DNA of 64,000 nucleotides from Microbacterium sp. (GCF_031178445.1 NZ_JAPSIY010000009.1:62001-126000); one strand, 5' to 3'. Shown: positions 44,414 through 54,185, counted from the first letter of the stretch. Numbers and translations are program-made. The notes: generated from the sequence alone by a model not told the origin.

Positions 44414-45775
44414 ATGACGACACCGCTCCGCGACGCTGCTGAACAGGCTCCGGTTCCCGCCGGCTCCGTCCTCGCGATCCGCGGAGGCAGGCCATTGCGC
44501 GGTCGTGTCGACGTGAAGGGCGCGAAGAACCTCGCCACCAAGGCGATGGTCGCCTCGCTCCTCGGCGAGACGACCAGCGTCCTTCGCGACGTACCCGAGA
44601 TCAGCGATGTCGCGGTGGTCCGCTCGCTTCTCCAGGTGCACGGTGTGTCCGTCACCGAGGGCGACGAGCCGGGGTCGCTGGTGCTCGACCCGAGCGAGGT
44701 CGAGTCCGCGCACTACGAGGAGATCGATGCTCACGCAGGAGCATCGCGCATCCCGATCCTCTTCTGCGGACCGTTGCTGCACCGGCTCGGTCAGGCGTTC
44801 ATCCCCGACCTCGGCGGATGCCGCATCGGCGACCGACCCATCGACTTCCACCTCGACGCCCTGCGCAAGTTCGGCGCCGTCGTCGAGAAGCAGCCCAGCG
44901 GCATCCGGCTTTCGGCGCCGAACGGGCTGAAGGGCGCGAACATCCACCTGCCGTACCCGAGTGTCGGCGCGACGGAGCAGGTGCTGCTCACCGCCGTTCG
45001 GGCGGAGGGCACGACTGAGCTGCGAAACGCCGCCATCGAGCCCGAGATCATGGACCTCATCGCGGTGCTGCAGAAGATGGGCGCGATCATCTCGTACGAG
45101 CCCAACCGCGTCATTCTCATCGAGGGTGTTCCGCAGCTGCGCGGCTACGACCACCGCTGCATCTTCGATCGCAACGAGGCCGCCTCCTGGGCGTGCGCGG
45201 CCCTCGCCACGGACGGCGAGATCTTCGTCGGCGGCGCGAAGCAGCAGGAGATGCTCACCTTCCTGAACGTGTTCCGCAAGGCCGGCGGCTGGTTCGACGT
45301 GCAGGAGGACGGGATCCTGTTCCGCCGTGAGGGCGCACTGAAGCCTGTCATCGTGGAGACGGACGTGCACCCCGGCTTCATGACGGACTGGCAGCAGCCG
45401 CTCATCGTCGCCCTCACGCAGGCGAACGGCCGCTCGATCGTGCACGAGACCGTCTATGAGAACCGCTTCGGCTTCACTCAGGCGCTCGTGAAGATGGGCG
45501 CGGACATCGTCGTGCACCCGCACGGACTGCAGAACGGACCCCGTCGCGTTCCGCGGCGCGAGCTCGAGCAGGCGGCCGTCATCACCGGTCCGACCCCGCT
45601 GCGCGCCGCGGACATCGTCGTACCGGATCTGCGCGGCGGATACAGCCATGTGATCGCCGCGCTCACCGCGACCGGCGAGTCTCAGGTGTCGGGCGTCGAC
45701 ATCCTCAGCCGCGGCTACGAGAAGTTCCTCGACAAGCTGCAGGCTCTGGGCGCCGACTTCGACGTCGTCCGGTGA
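44414..45775 (+). CDS. murA: UDP-N-acetylglucosamine 1-carboxyvinyltransferase
   Basis: This 453-residue enzyme transfers enolpyruvate from PEP to UDP-GlcNAc, the first committed step of peptidoglycan synthesis. The conserved Lys is in VKGAKNLATKAM near residue 38 and the active-site Cys136 lies in GGCRIGDRPIDFH. This Cys is present, so fosfomycin sensitivity at the target is expected. The C-terminal DLRGGYSHVIAALTATGES segment is normal. AAGAAGAAGAGG precedes the ATG. It is followed 4 bases later by plsC. Confidence 0.95.
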   Translation: MTTPLRDAAEQAPVPAGSVLAIRGGRPLRGRVDVKGAKNLATKAMVASLLGETTSVLRDVPEISDVAVVRSLLQVHGVSVTEGDEPGSLVLDPSEVESAHYEEIDAHAGASRIPILFCGPLLHRLGQAFIPDLGGCRIGDRPIDFHLDALRKFGAVVEKQPSGIRLSAPNGLKGANIHLPYPSVGATEQVLLTAVRAEGTTELRNAAIEPEIMDLIAVLQKMGAIISYEPNRVILIEGVPQLRGYDHRCIFDRNEAASWACAALATDGEIFVGGAKQQEMLTFLNVFRKAGGWFDVQEDGILFRREGALKPVIVETDVHPGFMTDWQQPLIVALTQANGRSIVHETVYENRFGFTQALVKMGADIVVHPHGLQNGPRRVPRRELEQAAVITGPTPLRAADIVVPDLRGGYSHVIAALTATGESQVSGVDILSRGYEKFLDKLQALGADFDVVR

Positions 45776-45779
45776 CCTG

Positions 45780-46529
45780 ATGGCTGCTTCCGAGCGGAGC
45801 CGTCCCAGCCTCTTCTGGCCCCTGGCGGCGATCGTCATCCCGTTCGTCTCGCTGCTGGCGAAGATCCGCACCACGGGTGCGGACAAGCTGCCCCGCGAGG
45901 GGGCGTTCGTGCTCGCTCCGAACCACTACTCGGAGTTCGATCCGCTGATCGTCGCCATCGCCGTGTACCGCGCGGGGCGCCTGCCCCGGTTCATGGCGAA
46001 GGAGACCCTGTTCCGGGTGCCGGTGCTCGGCTGGGTGCTGAAGCGCACCGGCATGGTGCCGGTGGCACGTGCGTCGTCGGCATCCTCTGCGAAGCAGACC
46101 ATGCAGCAGTCGCGCGAGCTCGTGCAGCGCGGACGCGGCGTCATCGTGTATCCCGAGGGCACGCTCACTCGCGACCCCGACATGTGGCCGATGCGCGGCA
46201 AGTCAGGTGCGGTGCGCCTGGCGCTGGCCGGCGACATCCCGCTGATCCCGATGGCGCAGTGGGGCACCCAGCACATCATGGGCCGCTACCAGAAGGGCAT
46301 CAGCCTCTGGCCGCTGCGCAAAAAGGTGCAGGTGATGATCGGCGACCCGGTCGACCTCTCCGACCTGAGGGGCCGCGGGGGTGAGCCCGCCGTGCTCAAC
46401 GAGGCCACGCGGCGGCTGATGGACGCGATCACCGCGCTGCTCGAGCAGATCCGCGACGAGAAGGCGCCTGCGGTGCGCTGGAACCCCGCGGATCACGGTC
46501 AGAAGGAGACAGGACGCCTTGACCCCTAA
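45780..46529 (+). CDS. plsC: 1-acyl-sn-glycerol-3-phosphate acyltransferase (PlsC family)
   Basis: This 249-residue acyltransferase has the catalytic HX4D motif in NHYSEFD (His49, Asp54), FMAKETLF near residue 77, and the glycerol-phosphate-binding VYPEGTLTRDPDMWPMRGKSGA near residue 123. It acylates lysophosphatidic acid at the membrane. It is tightly placed between murA and gpsA, which joins cell-wall and phospholipid precursor genes in one operon. The stop overlaps the gpsA start region by 11 nt. Confidence 0.93.
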   Translation: MAASERSRPSLFWPLAAIVIPFVSLLAKIRTTGADKLPREGAFVLAPNHYSEFDPLIVAIAVYRAGRLPRFMAKETLFRVPVLGWVLKRTGMVPVARASSASSAKQTMQQSRELVQRGRGVIVYPEGTLTRDPDMWPMRGKSGAVRLALAGDIPLIPMAQWGTQHIMGRYQKGISLWPLRKKVQVMIGDPVDLSDLRGRGGEPAVLNEATRRLMDAITALLEQIRDEKAPAVRWNPADHGQKETGRLDP

Positions 46530-47655
46530 GCGGATGCCGACACCCACCGGCCCTCGGGTCGCCGTGATCGGCGCGGGAAGCTGGGGCACCACGTTCGGCA
46601 AGATCCTGGCCGACGGCGGCGCCCAGGTGACGATGTGGGCGCGCCGCCCCGAACTCGCGCACGAGATCGCCGAGGCCAAGCGGAATTCAAAGTACCTTCC
46701 CGGCGTCAACCTGCCCCGCAGCATCGAGGCCACCCACGAGCTGTCTCGTGCGCTGGAGGGCGCCGCGCAGATATATCTGTCGGTTCCCAGCCAGACCCTG
46801 CGTGAGAACCTCAAGGCACTGCGCCCGCTGCTCGAAGACGCGGACGCGCCGATCGTCAGTCTGATGAAGGGCGTCGAGCGTGCCAGCGGCCTGCGCATGA
46901 GCCAGGTCATCGAGCAGGAGCTGCAGTGCGACCCCGCACGCATCGCCGTGGCGTCAGGGCCCAACCTGGCGCTGGAGATCGCGCGCGAGCAGCCCACCGC
47001 CGCGGTGATCGCCTCCGGCAGTCAGGAGACCGCGGACACGGTGGCGCGCACCGCCCGCAACCGCTACTTCCGCTCGTTCGTGAACACCGACGTGATCGGC
47101 ACCGAGTTCGGCGGTGTGCTGAAGAACCTCATCGCAGTGGCGATCGGAATCGTCGACGGCGTCGGCTACGGCGAGAACACGAAGGCGTCGATCATCACGC
47201 GCGGACTCGTCGAGATGACCGACTTCGCCGTGGCCAACGGTGCCAGGCCCGAGACACTGCAGGGCCTTGCCGGCCTCGGCGACCTGATCGCCACCTGCCA
47301 GTCACCGCTCAGCCGCAACAACACCGCGGGACGCCTGCTCGGCCAGGGGTACAGCTTCCAGGACGTGGTGAAGCAGATGAACCAGACCGCTGAGGGCCTC
47401 GCCTCGGTCGCGCCGATCCTGCAGCTCGCGCGCGAGGCCGAGGTCGACATGCCCATCGTGGAGCAGGTGAAGATGGTGCTGGACGGGAGCATGGATCCCC
47501 GCGACATCGCCCCGCACCTCACCACCGACGACGACACACCCCAGGAGGAGCGAACGAATCATGGACAGGCAGACGGTGGTGGTCCTCTTCGGCGGGCGTT
47601 CCAGCGAGCATTCGATCAGCTCCGCAACGGCGGGCGGAGTGCTGGCGGCGATTGA
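46519..47655 (+). CDS. gpsA: NAD(P)H-dependent glycerol-3-phosphate dehydrogenase
   Basis: This 378-residue enzyme makes sn-glycerol-3-phosphate for phospholipids. It shows the dinucleotide motif VAVIGAGSWGTTFG near residue 14, the GPNLALEIA block near residue 150 and the catalytic region EFGGVLKNLIAVAIGI near residue 196. Start: TTG 46519 with AAGGAG 10 nt upstream (ATG 46534 lacks a site). The C-terminus runs about 35 residues beyond the normal end and overlaps ddl by 95 nt, ending in a low-complexity basic/Gly tail. This suggests loss of the ancestral stop. Confidence 0.93.
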   Translation: MTPKRMPTPTGPRVAVIGAGSWGTTFGKILADGGAQVTMWARRPELAHEIAEAKRNSKYLPGVNLPRSIEATHELSRALEGAAQIYLSVPSQTLRENLKALRPLLEDADAPIVSLMKGVERASGLRMSQVIEQELQCDPARIAVASGPNLALEIAREQPTAAVIASGSQETADTVARTARNRYFRSFVNTDVIGTEFGGVLKNLIAVAIGIVDGVGYGENTKASIITRGLVEMTDFAVANGARPETLQGLAGLGDLIATCQSPLSRNNTAGRLLGQGYSFQDVVKQMNQTAEGLASVAPILQLAREAEVDMPIVEQVKMVLDGSMDPRDIAPHLTTDDDTPQEERTNHGQADGGGPLRRAFQRAFDQLRNGGRSAGGD

Positions 47656-48658
47656 CCGCGAACGCTACTCGGTGATCCCTGTGGGCATCACCCGTGACGG
47701 CGCCTTCGTGCTCGAGGAGGACGATCCCGCGAAGTTCGCCCTCGACGCCGAGCGACTCCCCGAGGTCGTCGACAACGGCACCAGGGTGCGCTGGCCGGAG
47801 CCCGCCGGCGATCGGATGCTGCGTGTCGCGGCTCCTGACGGCTCCACGGTCGATCTCGGCGAGGTCGACGCCGTGCTGCCGCTGCTGCACGGACTGCACG
47901 GAGAGGACGGCGCGATCCAGGGCTTCTTCGATGTGATCGAGCTGCCGTATGCGGGCGGCGGGATCCTCGACTCCGCCGTTTGCCTCGACAAGCACTTCAC
48001 GAAGCTGGCGCTGCGCGCCGCCGGCATCGCCGTCTCGCCCGGAATCACGGTGCGCCGGTCGGAGTGGGAGACGGAGCCGGAGAAGGTTCGCCGTTCGATC
48101 GGCGAGCTCGGCTCCGTGGTGTTCGTGAAGCCGGCCAGCGCCGGCTCCAGCGTCGGCGTCTCCAGGGTCGACGACGGTGCGGGGCTCGACGAGGCGCTCG
48201 GCGTGGCATTCGCGGAGGACGACAAGGTGCTCGTCGAGTCCAGGGTCGCCGGTCGCGAGATCGAGGTCGGCGTGCTCGCGGGGCGTCACGGCGAGCGCGC
48301 CAGGGCCTCCCTACCCGGAGAGGTCGTGCTCACGTCGCGGAGCTTCTACGACTTCGAGGGAAAGTACCTCGGCGGCGACGGCGTCGACATCGTCTGCCCC
48401 GCCGAGATCGACGAGGAGCTCACCGCGCGCCTGGGGGAGACGGCGGTGCGTGCCTTCGAGGCGGTCGACGGCAGGGGACTCGCGCGCGTGGACTTCTTCG
48501 TCACTCCCGAGGGCGAGCTGATCGTAAACGAATTGAACACGATGCCGGGGTTCACCCCGATCTCGATGTTCCCCAAGTGCTGGATCGCGTCAGGCATGAC
48601 TTACAGCGAGCTGATCACCGAACTCATCGAGGCGGGTTTGGAGAGCGGCCGGAACTGA
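47561..48658 (+). CDS. ddl: D-alanine--D-alanine ligase
   Basis: This 365-residue ATP-grasp ligase has FGGRSSEHSIS near residue 10, LLHGLHGEDGAIQG near residue 107, the omega-loop FYDFEGKYLGG near residue 262 and the metal site in LARVDFFVTPEG...NELNTMPGF near residues 307-331. The Tyr equivalent to E. coli DdlB Tyr216 (GKY) is kept, so the product should be D-Ala-D-Ala and not D-Ala-D-lactate. AGGAGGAG lies before the ATG inside the gpsA tail. Confidence 0.95.
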   Translation: MDRQTVVVLFGGRSSEHSISSATAGGVLAAIDRERYSVIPVGITRDGAFVLEEDDPAKFALDAERLPEVVDNGTRVRWPEPAGDRMLRVAAPDGSTVDLGEVDAVLPLLHGLHGEDGAIQGFFDVIELPYAGGGILDSAVCLDKHFTKLALRAAGIAVSPGITVRRSEWETEPEKVRRSIGELGSVVFVKPASAGSSVGVSRVDDGAGLDEALGVAFAEDDKVLVESRVAGREIEVGVLAGRHGERARASLPGEVVLTSRSFYDFEGKYLGGDGVDIVCPAEIDEELTARLGETAVRAFEAVDGRGLARVDFFVTPEGELIVNELNTMPGFTPISMFPKCWIASGMTYSELITELIEAGLESGRN

Positions 48659-48674
48659 GCGGCGCCAGCGGGGT

Positions 48675-49160
48675 TCAGTCCTGCAGGTCGTCCGACAGCT
48701 CATCCGGTGCCGTGCACGCGTGCTCGGCGGGTATCTGTCGCAGGGCCGAGACCAGCGCGGGGTTCGACAGTGCCTGGTTCGCGCTGACACGCTCCGTGTC
48801 GACGAAAACCTGGACGGCGGGGTCGCGCCCGTAGGTGGTCATCCTCATGCCAGGGGCCTGCGAGCCGTCGACGAGCCAGTCGATGCCCTCGAGCGTGATG
48901 CACTGCAGCTCGCTCGTGGGACCTGGCACGGCGACGCCGCACGCCACGATCACGGATGTCGGCTCGCCGTAGGCTCCGGTCGCCTGGGCATCCGTCCACC
49001 GTCGGTCCTGATCGGCGATCGCCTCCGGCAGGCGCACGCTGACCTCGGCGCACAGCGGGTCGTTCGCGGCGGGGGCTGGTTCGAGATGGACGGTGCCGGC
49101 GCACCCGGTGAGGGCCAGCAGCGTCAGCGCGCCGAGCATGGCGACGAGACGGCGGAGCAT
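48675..49160 (-). CDS. DUF3515 family lipoprotein
   Basis: This 161-residue protein has a lipoprotein signal: basic MLRR, a hydrophobic stretch, and the lipobox LTGC at residues 17-20, so it should be anchored outside the membrane. Several Cys (CAEVS, ACGVA, QCITL, HACTA) suggest disulfides in the exported domain. DUF3515 genes sit next to ddl and thiL in many actinobacteria; the function is unknown. It is on the opposite strand to its neighbours. Confidence 0.9.
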   Translation of the reverse strand: MLRRLVAMLGALTLLALTGCAGTVHLEPAPAANDPLCAEVSVRLPEAIADQDRRWTDAQATGAYGEPTSVIVACGVAVPGPTSELQCITLEGIDWLVDGSQAPGMRMTTYGRDPAVQVFVDTERVSANQALSNPALVSALRQIPAEHACTAPDELSDDLQD

Positions 49161-49182
49161 GATTCCAGGCTACCGTTGACGG

Positions 49183-50193
49183 ATGGCCTCCCTTCCCGCA
49201 GACGATCCCCTCATAGGTGACATCTCGGAGGGCCGGGTGCTGCGCGCGATCCTCGCCCGTACGGAGCCGGCATCGCGAGCGATCCTCGGTCCAGGTGACG
49301 ATGCGGCGGTCGTGGCGGCACCATCCGCCTCGGTCGTCGCGACGACCGACACGCTGGTGCACGGTCCCGACTTCCGGCTCGCCTGGTCGAGCGGTTACGA
49401 CCTCGGCTGGAAGTCGGCCGCAGTGAACCTGGCCGATGTCGCGGCGATGGGGGCTGCGCCCACCGCGCTGCTGGTGGCTCTCGCCGTGCCGCGCGACACC
49501 AGGCTGTCGTTCGTGACCTCGATGGCCGACGGGTTCCGCGACGCATGCGCAGCGCTGGCGCCGGGATGCTCCGTCGTCGGCGGTGACCTCACCGTCTCCG
49601 AGGTGCTGATGGTGGCGGTGACCGCCCTCGGCGATCTGGGCGGTCGCGCGGCCGTCACGCGTTCGGGTGCACGACCTGGCGACGTCATCGCGCTCGCGGG
49701 GGAGCTCGGGGCTGCAGCGGCGGGGCTCGGTCTGCTGTTCGGGCGGTTCCGCGACGGCGAACGCCCTGTGCCCGTCGACAGGGCTCTGCTGGAAGGCCCG
49801 CAGCTGCGCGCGCTCGACGCACAGCTGCGTCCGGCGCCGCCCGTCGGGCTCGGCGTGATGGCGGCCGTGGCAGGGGCCACCGCGATGATGGACGTCTCGG
49901 ACGGGCTCGCCCTGGACGCCGCTCGGCTGGCGGAGTCGTCGGGCGTGAGCATCCGGTTCGACGGCGCTGCGATCGATCGCGTGGCATTCGGCGGCGACCG
50001 GCGACGCGCACTGTCGGGCGGCGAGGACCACGGTCTGCTTGCGGCCTTTCCCGCTGACGTGCTGCCGCCGGGGTTCCATGCGTTGGGTGCCGTGGTCGCC
50101 AGAGAGGGCGACGGCGTCCTCGTCGACGGAGCGCCTGTCTCACACGAGGGCTGGGACCCGTATCGGGATTGGGACGGCGTCGTCGCCGGCTGA
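49183..50193 (+). CDS. thiL: Thiamine-phosphate kinase
   Basis: This 336-residue enzyme phosphorylates thiamine monophosphate to thiamine pyrophosphate. It is a PurM-like ATPase with GPGDDAAVVAAP near residue 44, GWKSAAVNLADVAAMGAAPTALLVAL near residues 75-100, GGDLTVSE near residue 132, and the DVSDGLALDAARLA block near residue 237. The ATG is 6 nt after a -10 box TACCGT (49171-49176), so the mRNA is probably leaderless. Confidence 0.95.
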   Translation: MASLPADDPLIGDISEGRVLRAILARTEPASRAILGPGDDAAVVAAPSASVVATTDTLVHGPDFRLAWSSGYDLGWKSAAVNLADVAAMGAAPTALLVALAVPRDTRLSFVTSMADGFRDACAALAPGCSVVGGDLTVSEVLMVAVTALGDLGGRAAVTRSGARPGDVIALAGELGAAAAGLGLLFGRFRDGERPVPVDRALLEGPQLRALDAQLRPAPPVGLGVMAAVAGATAMMDVSDGLALDAARLAESSGVSIRFDGAAIDRVAFGGDRRRALSGGEDHGLLAAFPADVLPPGFHALGAVVAREGDGVLVDGAPVSHEGWDPYRDWDGVVAG

Positions 50194-50198
50194 GCGCG

Positions 50199-50765
50199 TC
50201 AAGCTGCCGGCTCCGCCCACCACACCGCGGTGTCGCCGTAGGCCTTGTGTCGCACCGGAGCGAGACCCGCAGCGGCGAGGTCAGGCGGCGACGAACGACG
50301 GGCGCGTTCGATGACGACGACCGCCTCCGCGGTGAGCAGCGGCGCGAGAGCGACGAGGTCTCCCGTCATGGCGTCGTCGCCGATGTCGTACGGAGGGTCG
50401 GTGAACACCAGATCGTAGGGACCGGTGGCACGCCCGAGGAAGGCGCGCACCGCGCTCTGATGCACCCTGGCCGCCGAGGCGCCGCCGAGCGCCTTCGCCA
50501 CCGCGGCGGCGTTGCGGCCGATGATCGCCGCTGCGGGGCGCGATCGCTCCACCAGATCCAAGGAGGCCGCTCCGCGGCTCCACGACTCGAGGCCGAGCGC
50601 GCCGCTGCCCGCATACAGGTCGAGCACGCGCGCCCCGTCGATCGCGCCCATGGACTCCAGCGCCCCGAAGACGGATTCCCGCACGCGGTCGCTCGTCGGG
50701 CGGGTGCCGGCGCCAGGCACGTCCAGGCGGATGCCCCGGGCGGCCCCGGCGATGATCCTCGTCAC
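50199..50765 (-). CDS. rsmD: 16S rRNA (guanine966-N2)-methyltransferase RsmD
   Basis: This 188-residue methyltransferase has RIIAGAARGIRLDVP near the start, the RPTSDRVRESVFGALES segment near residue 22, SAM motif I VLDLYAGSGALGLESWSRGA near residue 46 and the catalytic DPPYD near residue 120. It methylates G966 of 16S rRNA. The GTG at 50765 is preferred: a -10 TATCGT ends 6 nt upstream, giving a leaderless start, whereas the GTG at 50783 would lie upstream of the predicted transcription start. Confidence 0.92.
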   Translation of the reverse strand: MTRIIAGAARGIRLDVPGAGTRPTSDRVRESVFGALESMGAIDGARVLDLYAGSGALGLESWSRGAASLDLVERSRPAAAIIGRNAAAVAKALGGASAARVHQSAVRAFLGRATGPYDLVFTDPPYDIGDDAMTGDLVALAPLLTAEAVVVIERARRSSPPDLAAAGLAPVRHKAYGDTAVWWAEPAA

Positions 50766-50832
50766 CCGTTCACGATACGACACCGCGCGCCTCAGGCGAG
50801 GCGGCGTCGGCGCCGATCCCTAGACTCGTTTC

Positions 50833-53004
50833 ATGCCCTTCGAGCTCGACACACCGCTGAGCGCGGCGCTCGGCGCGGCCCCGGCCCGCACCCTGGAGCG
50901 CGCCTTCGGCATGACGATCGTGGCCGACCTTCTCGGCCATTACCCACGACGCTACGCCGACCCGGGCGAGCTGACGCCCATCCGGGACCTGCCGATCGGC
51001 GAGACCGTCACGATCGTCGCAGAAGTGCTGTCGTCGAACGTGAGGCGGATGCGCAACCGCCCGGGCGCCATGCTCGAGGTCGTCATCGGCGACGGGGTGG
51101 GCCGGATGAGCCTGACGTTCTTCGCGAAGGGTCCTGGGCAGGCCGAGTGGCGCCAGAAGGAGCTCGCCGTAGGTCGGAGAGGCGTGTTCTCGGGCAAGGT
51201 GGGCATGTTCAAGGAGACCGTGCAGTTCGCCCACCCTCAGTACGAGCTGTTCGACGACGCGGACGCCGCGCAGCGCAGGGCCGACGCACGCAAAGACGTT
51301 CCCATCCCGATCTACCCCGCGACCTCCGCGATTCAGAGCTGGCAGATTGCGAAGATGGTGACTCGCCTGCTCGACGATCTGGGGGAGGTGCCGGATCCTC
51401 TGCCGGATCCTCTTCGTATCGAGGAAGGGCTGCTCACCGCGAGGGCGGCGCTGGACGGCATCCACCGGCCCAAGTCCAAGACTGACATCGACCCAGCGGT
51501 GCGCACGCTCCGTGCGCATGAGGCGCTCACTCTGCAGGCGGCTCTGCTGCAGCAGCGCGAACAGGTGCGTGCGCTCACCGCCACGGCGCGCACGGCGGCA
51601 CCGGGCGGACTGCTGGAGCGGTTCGACGCCACGCTGCCGTTCGCCCTCACGCCGGATCAGCAGGCCGTCGGCGAGGAGATCGCGGCCGACCTGGCAGCAG
51701 AGCGGCCGATGAACCGGCTGGTGCAGGGAGAGGTCGGCTCGGGGAAGACGCTCGTGGCGCTGCGTGCGATGCTTCAGGTCGCCGAGTCCGGTGGCCAGGC
51801 GGCGCTGATCGCACCCACGGAGGTGCTCGCCGGCCAGCACCTGCGCTCGATCGCCAAGATGCTCGGCCCTCAGCTCGCTCCGGAGCTGATGCCGACGCTG
51901 CTGACCGGCCAGATGTCCGCTCCCGAACGTCGCAAGGCGGCATTGCGGGTGGCATCCGGCCAGGCACTCATCGTCATCGGCACGCACGCCCTGCTGGCCG
52001 ACAAGACGACCTTCGCCGACCTCGCCCTCGTCGTCGTCGACGAGCAGCACCGTTTCGGTGTGGATCAGCGCGAGGCGCTGCGCGCGAAGGGCACTGCGCC
52101 GCACGCCCTCGTGCTGACGGCCACGCCGATCCCGCGCACGGTCGCGATGACGGTCTTCGGCGACCTCGACACCTCGGTCATCCGCTCCATGCCGGTGGGG
52201 CGCGCCGGAATCCAGTCTCACGTCGCCCCGCTCGCAGAGCATCCCGGCTGGTTCCAGCGGGTATGGGAGCGCGCCGCTGAGGAGATCTCCGACGGCAGGC
52301 AGGTGTTCGCCGTGTGTGCGGCGATCGACACGACGAAGGACTCGGTCGAAGCCGGGGACGCCCCTCCGCCGGACGCCGAGGGGCGCGGCCCGCGATGGGG
52401 AGTCGTGCAACTCGACGAGGCGCTGGCAACCCACCCCCGGCTCTCGCAGGTGCGCAGGGCGGTGCTGCACGGCAAGATGCCGGCGGACCAGAAGGACGCG
52501 GTGATGCAGGCCTTCGCCCGCGGCGAGATCGACCTGCTGATCGCGACGACGGTGATCGAGGTCGGCGTGGACGTGCCGAACGCGTCGACAATGATCATCA
52601 TGGATGCCGACCGCTTCGGCGTCTCGCAGCTGCATCAGCTGCGAGGGCGCGTCGGGCGAGGGCAGCACGCCGGTCTCTGCCTGCTGGTGACCGAGGCCGA
52701 ACCGGGGTCGCTGGCGCGTGATCGCGTGGAGGCGGTCGCCGCGACGCTGGACGGGTTCGAGCTGGCTGAGGTCGACCTCGAGCTGCGCGGCGAGGGAGAC
52801 GTGCTCGGCGCGTCCCAGTCGGGGGCGAAGTCGTCACTGCGACTGCTGAGGGTGGTGAAGGACGCCGGGCTCATCGCCCGTGCGAGGGAGCTCGCCGCTC
52901 AGATACTCGCGGACGACCCCGGACTGGAGCGGCATGCCGGTCTTCGAGCGACCATCGAACGGCGCGTGAGCGATGCGGACAGGGCCGCGCTCGGCAAGAA
53001 CTGA
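50833..53004 (+). CDS. recG: ATP-dependent DNA helicase RecG
   Basis: This 723-residue branch-migration helicase rescues stalled forks. It has an N-terminal OB/wedge domain, Walker A QGEVGSGKT near residue 298, a DEQH box in VVVDEQHRFGVDQR near residue 404, and the RecG C-terminal motifs IATTVIEVGVDVPNASTMIIMDADRFG near residues 573-600 with QLRGRVGRG following. The ATG lies 6 nt after TAGACT (50821-50826), so it appears leaderless. It is divergent from rsmD. Confidence 0.96.
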   Translation: MPFELDTPLSAALGAAPARTLERAFGMTIVADLLGHYPRRYADPGELTPIRDLPIGETVTIVAEVLSSNVRRMRNRPGAMLEVVIGDGVGRMSLTFFAKGPGQAEWRQKELAVGRRGVFSGKVGMFKETVQFAHPQYELFDDADAAQRRADARKDVPIPIYPATSAIQSWQIAKMVTRLLDDLGEVPDPLPDPLRIEEGLLTARAALDGIHRPKSKTDIDPAVRTLRAHEALTLQAALLQQREQVRALTATARTAAPGGLLERFDATLPFALTPDQQAVGEEIAADLAAERPMNRLVQGEVGSGKTLVALRAMLQVAESGGQAALIAPTEVLAGQHLRSIAKMLGPQLAPELMPTLLTGQMSAPERRKAALRVASGQALIVIGTHALLADKTTFADLALVVVDEQHRFGVDQREALRAKGTAPHALVLTATPIPRTVAMTVFGDLDTSVIRSMPVGRAGIQSHVAPLAEHPGWFQRVWERAAEEISDGRQVFAVCAAIDTTKDSVEAGDAPPPDAEGRGPRWGVVQLDEALATHPRLSQVRRAVLHGKMPADQKDAVMQAFARGEIDLLIATTVIEVGVDVPNASTMIIMDADRFGVSQLHQLRGRVGRGQHAGLCLLVTEAEPGSLARDRVEAVAATLDGFELAEVDLELRGEGDVLGASQSGAKSSLRLLRVVKDAGLIARARELAAQILADDPGLERHAGLRATIERRVSDADRAALGKN

Positions 53005-53077
53005 GGGTGCTCCGCCGCGAGGTGGGAACGGTCTGCGTTCAGGCGGCACTGAGGATGCGGTGCCCTAGGCTGTGAGC

Positions 53078-53575
53078 ATGAACAGCCGGATCGCCGTCGT
53101 CCCTGGCTCCTTCGACCCGCCGACGCTCGGGCATCTCGATGTCATCCGGCGCGCCGCGCTCCTGTACGACGAACTGCACGTCCTCGTGGTTCACAACCCC
53201 GGCAAGCAGGCCATGCTGCCCATCGCGCAGCGGATGAGCCTGCTGGAGCAGTCGATCTCCGAGGCGGGCGTCGAGGGGCACGTCATCGTCGGGTCCTGGA
53301 GCATGGGACTCCTGGTTGACTACGCCAGAGACGTCGACGCCGGTGTGCTCGTCAAGGGCATCCGTTCACAGGTCGACGTCGCCTACGAGTCCCCGATGGC
53401 GATCGTGAACCGCCATCTCGCAGACATCGAGACGGTGTTCCTGCTGCCCGACCCCGCGCACGCCATGGTGTCCAGTTCGCTGGTGCGGCAGGTCGCGGCG
53501 CTCGGCGGCGACGTCTCGCCGTTCGTGCCACCCGTGGTCGCGTCATTCCTCGACACCGGCGCGCGCGGCCTCTGA
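53078..53575 (+). CDS. coaD: Phosphopantetheine adenylyltransferase
   Basis: This 165-residue nucleotidyltransferase converts phosphopantetheine to dephospho-CoA. The (T/H)xGH motif is in [17 protein letters not shown] near residue 9 and the second active-site block is near residue 127 ([23 protein letters not shown]). ATG 53078 is 6 nt after the -10 TAGGCT (53066-53071), so it is leaderless; a GTG at 53072 would fall at the -10 edge and is rejected. Confidence 0.96.
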   Translation: MNSRIAVVPGSFDPPTLGHLDVIRRAALLYDELHVLVVHNPGKQAMLPIAQRMSLLEQSISEAGVEGHVIVGSWSMGLLVDYARDVDAGVLVKGIRSQVDVAYESPMAIVNRHLADIETVFLLPDPAHAMVSSSLVRQVAALGGDVSPFVPPVVASFLDTGARGL

Positions 53576-53622
53576 CGACGCGACCGGCCCCGCCGACGCC
53601 GTGGGCCGGTAGCATGGGCGGG

Positions 53623-54183
53623 GTGAAATCCCGAGTGAACGGCCCCTTCGTCCTCCCCGTCCGCGACATCGTGCGCAAACCGGGCGAGATGCGCGAGCAT
53701 CAGCTCGATGTCGAACTCGCTGAAAGATGGGGCGAGGGAATCGTCACCATCGAGGCGGGTGAGACCGTCGAGCTGGACGTCCGCCTGGAGTCGGTGCACG
53801 AGGGCATCCTCGCATCGGGATCAGCCTTCGCGGACTACACCGGAGTGTGTGGTCGATGCCTCACAGACATCACCGCGCCTGTCGAAGTCGAGTTCCAGGA
53901 GCTTTTCGCGTATCCTGGTGAGGAAGAAACTGACTTCGAAGTTCAAGACGACCACGTGGATCTTGAAAATCTGGTCAGGGATGCGATCGTGCTGTCGCTT
54001 CCATTTCAGCCGGTGTGTCAGCCGGACTGCCCGGGTCTCGACCCGAGTACGGGCGAGAAGCTGACCGGAAGCGCCGGAGCAGAGAGCAGTGCTCCCATCG
54101 ATCCTCGATGGAGCGCGCTCCGACAGATCACAGACCAGGACGGCGCGGCAGGTAGCCGCTCCGCCGAGAAAGAAGAGAGCTAG
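53623..54183 (+). CDS. YceD family (DUF177) protein
   Basis: This 186-residue protein has the DUF177 cysteine pairs in [22 protein letters not shown] near residue 83 and [14 protein letters not shown] near residue 129, and acidic loops between. YceD-type genes are located before rpmF in most bacteria and are linked to 23S rRNA processing or ribosome assembly. The GTG at 53623 is 7 nt after TAGCAT (53610-53615), consistent with a leaderless message; the ATG at 53614 lies within that -10 box. Confidence 0.9.
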   Translation: MKSRVNGPFVLPVRDIVRKPGEMREHQLDVELAERWGEGIVTIEAGETVELDVRLESVHEGILASGSAFADYTGVCGRCLTDITAPVEVEFQELFAYPGEEETDFEVQDDHVDLENLVRDAIVLSLPFQPVCQPDCPGLDPSTGEKLTGSAGAESSAPIDPRWSALRQITDQDGAAGSRSAEKEES

Positions 54184-54185
54184 TC

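Noticed and set aside
47561..48658. A D-Ala-D-lactate ligase giving vancomycin resistance
   Set aside because: The Tyr corresponding to E. coli DdlB Tyr216 is retained; only the nearby Tyr212 position is Phe, which does not switch specificity as far as known.
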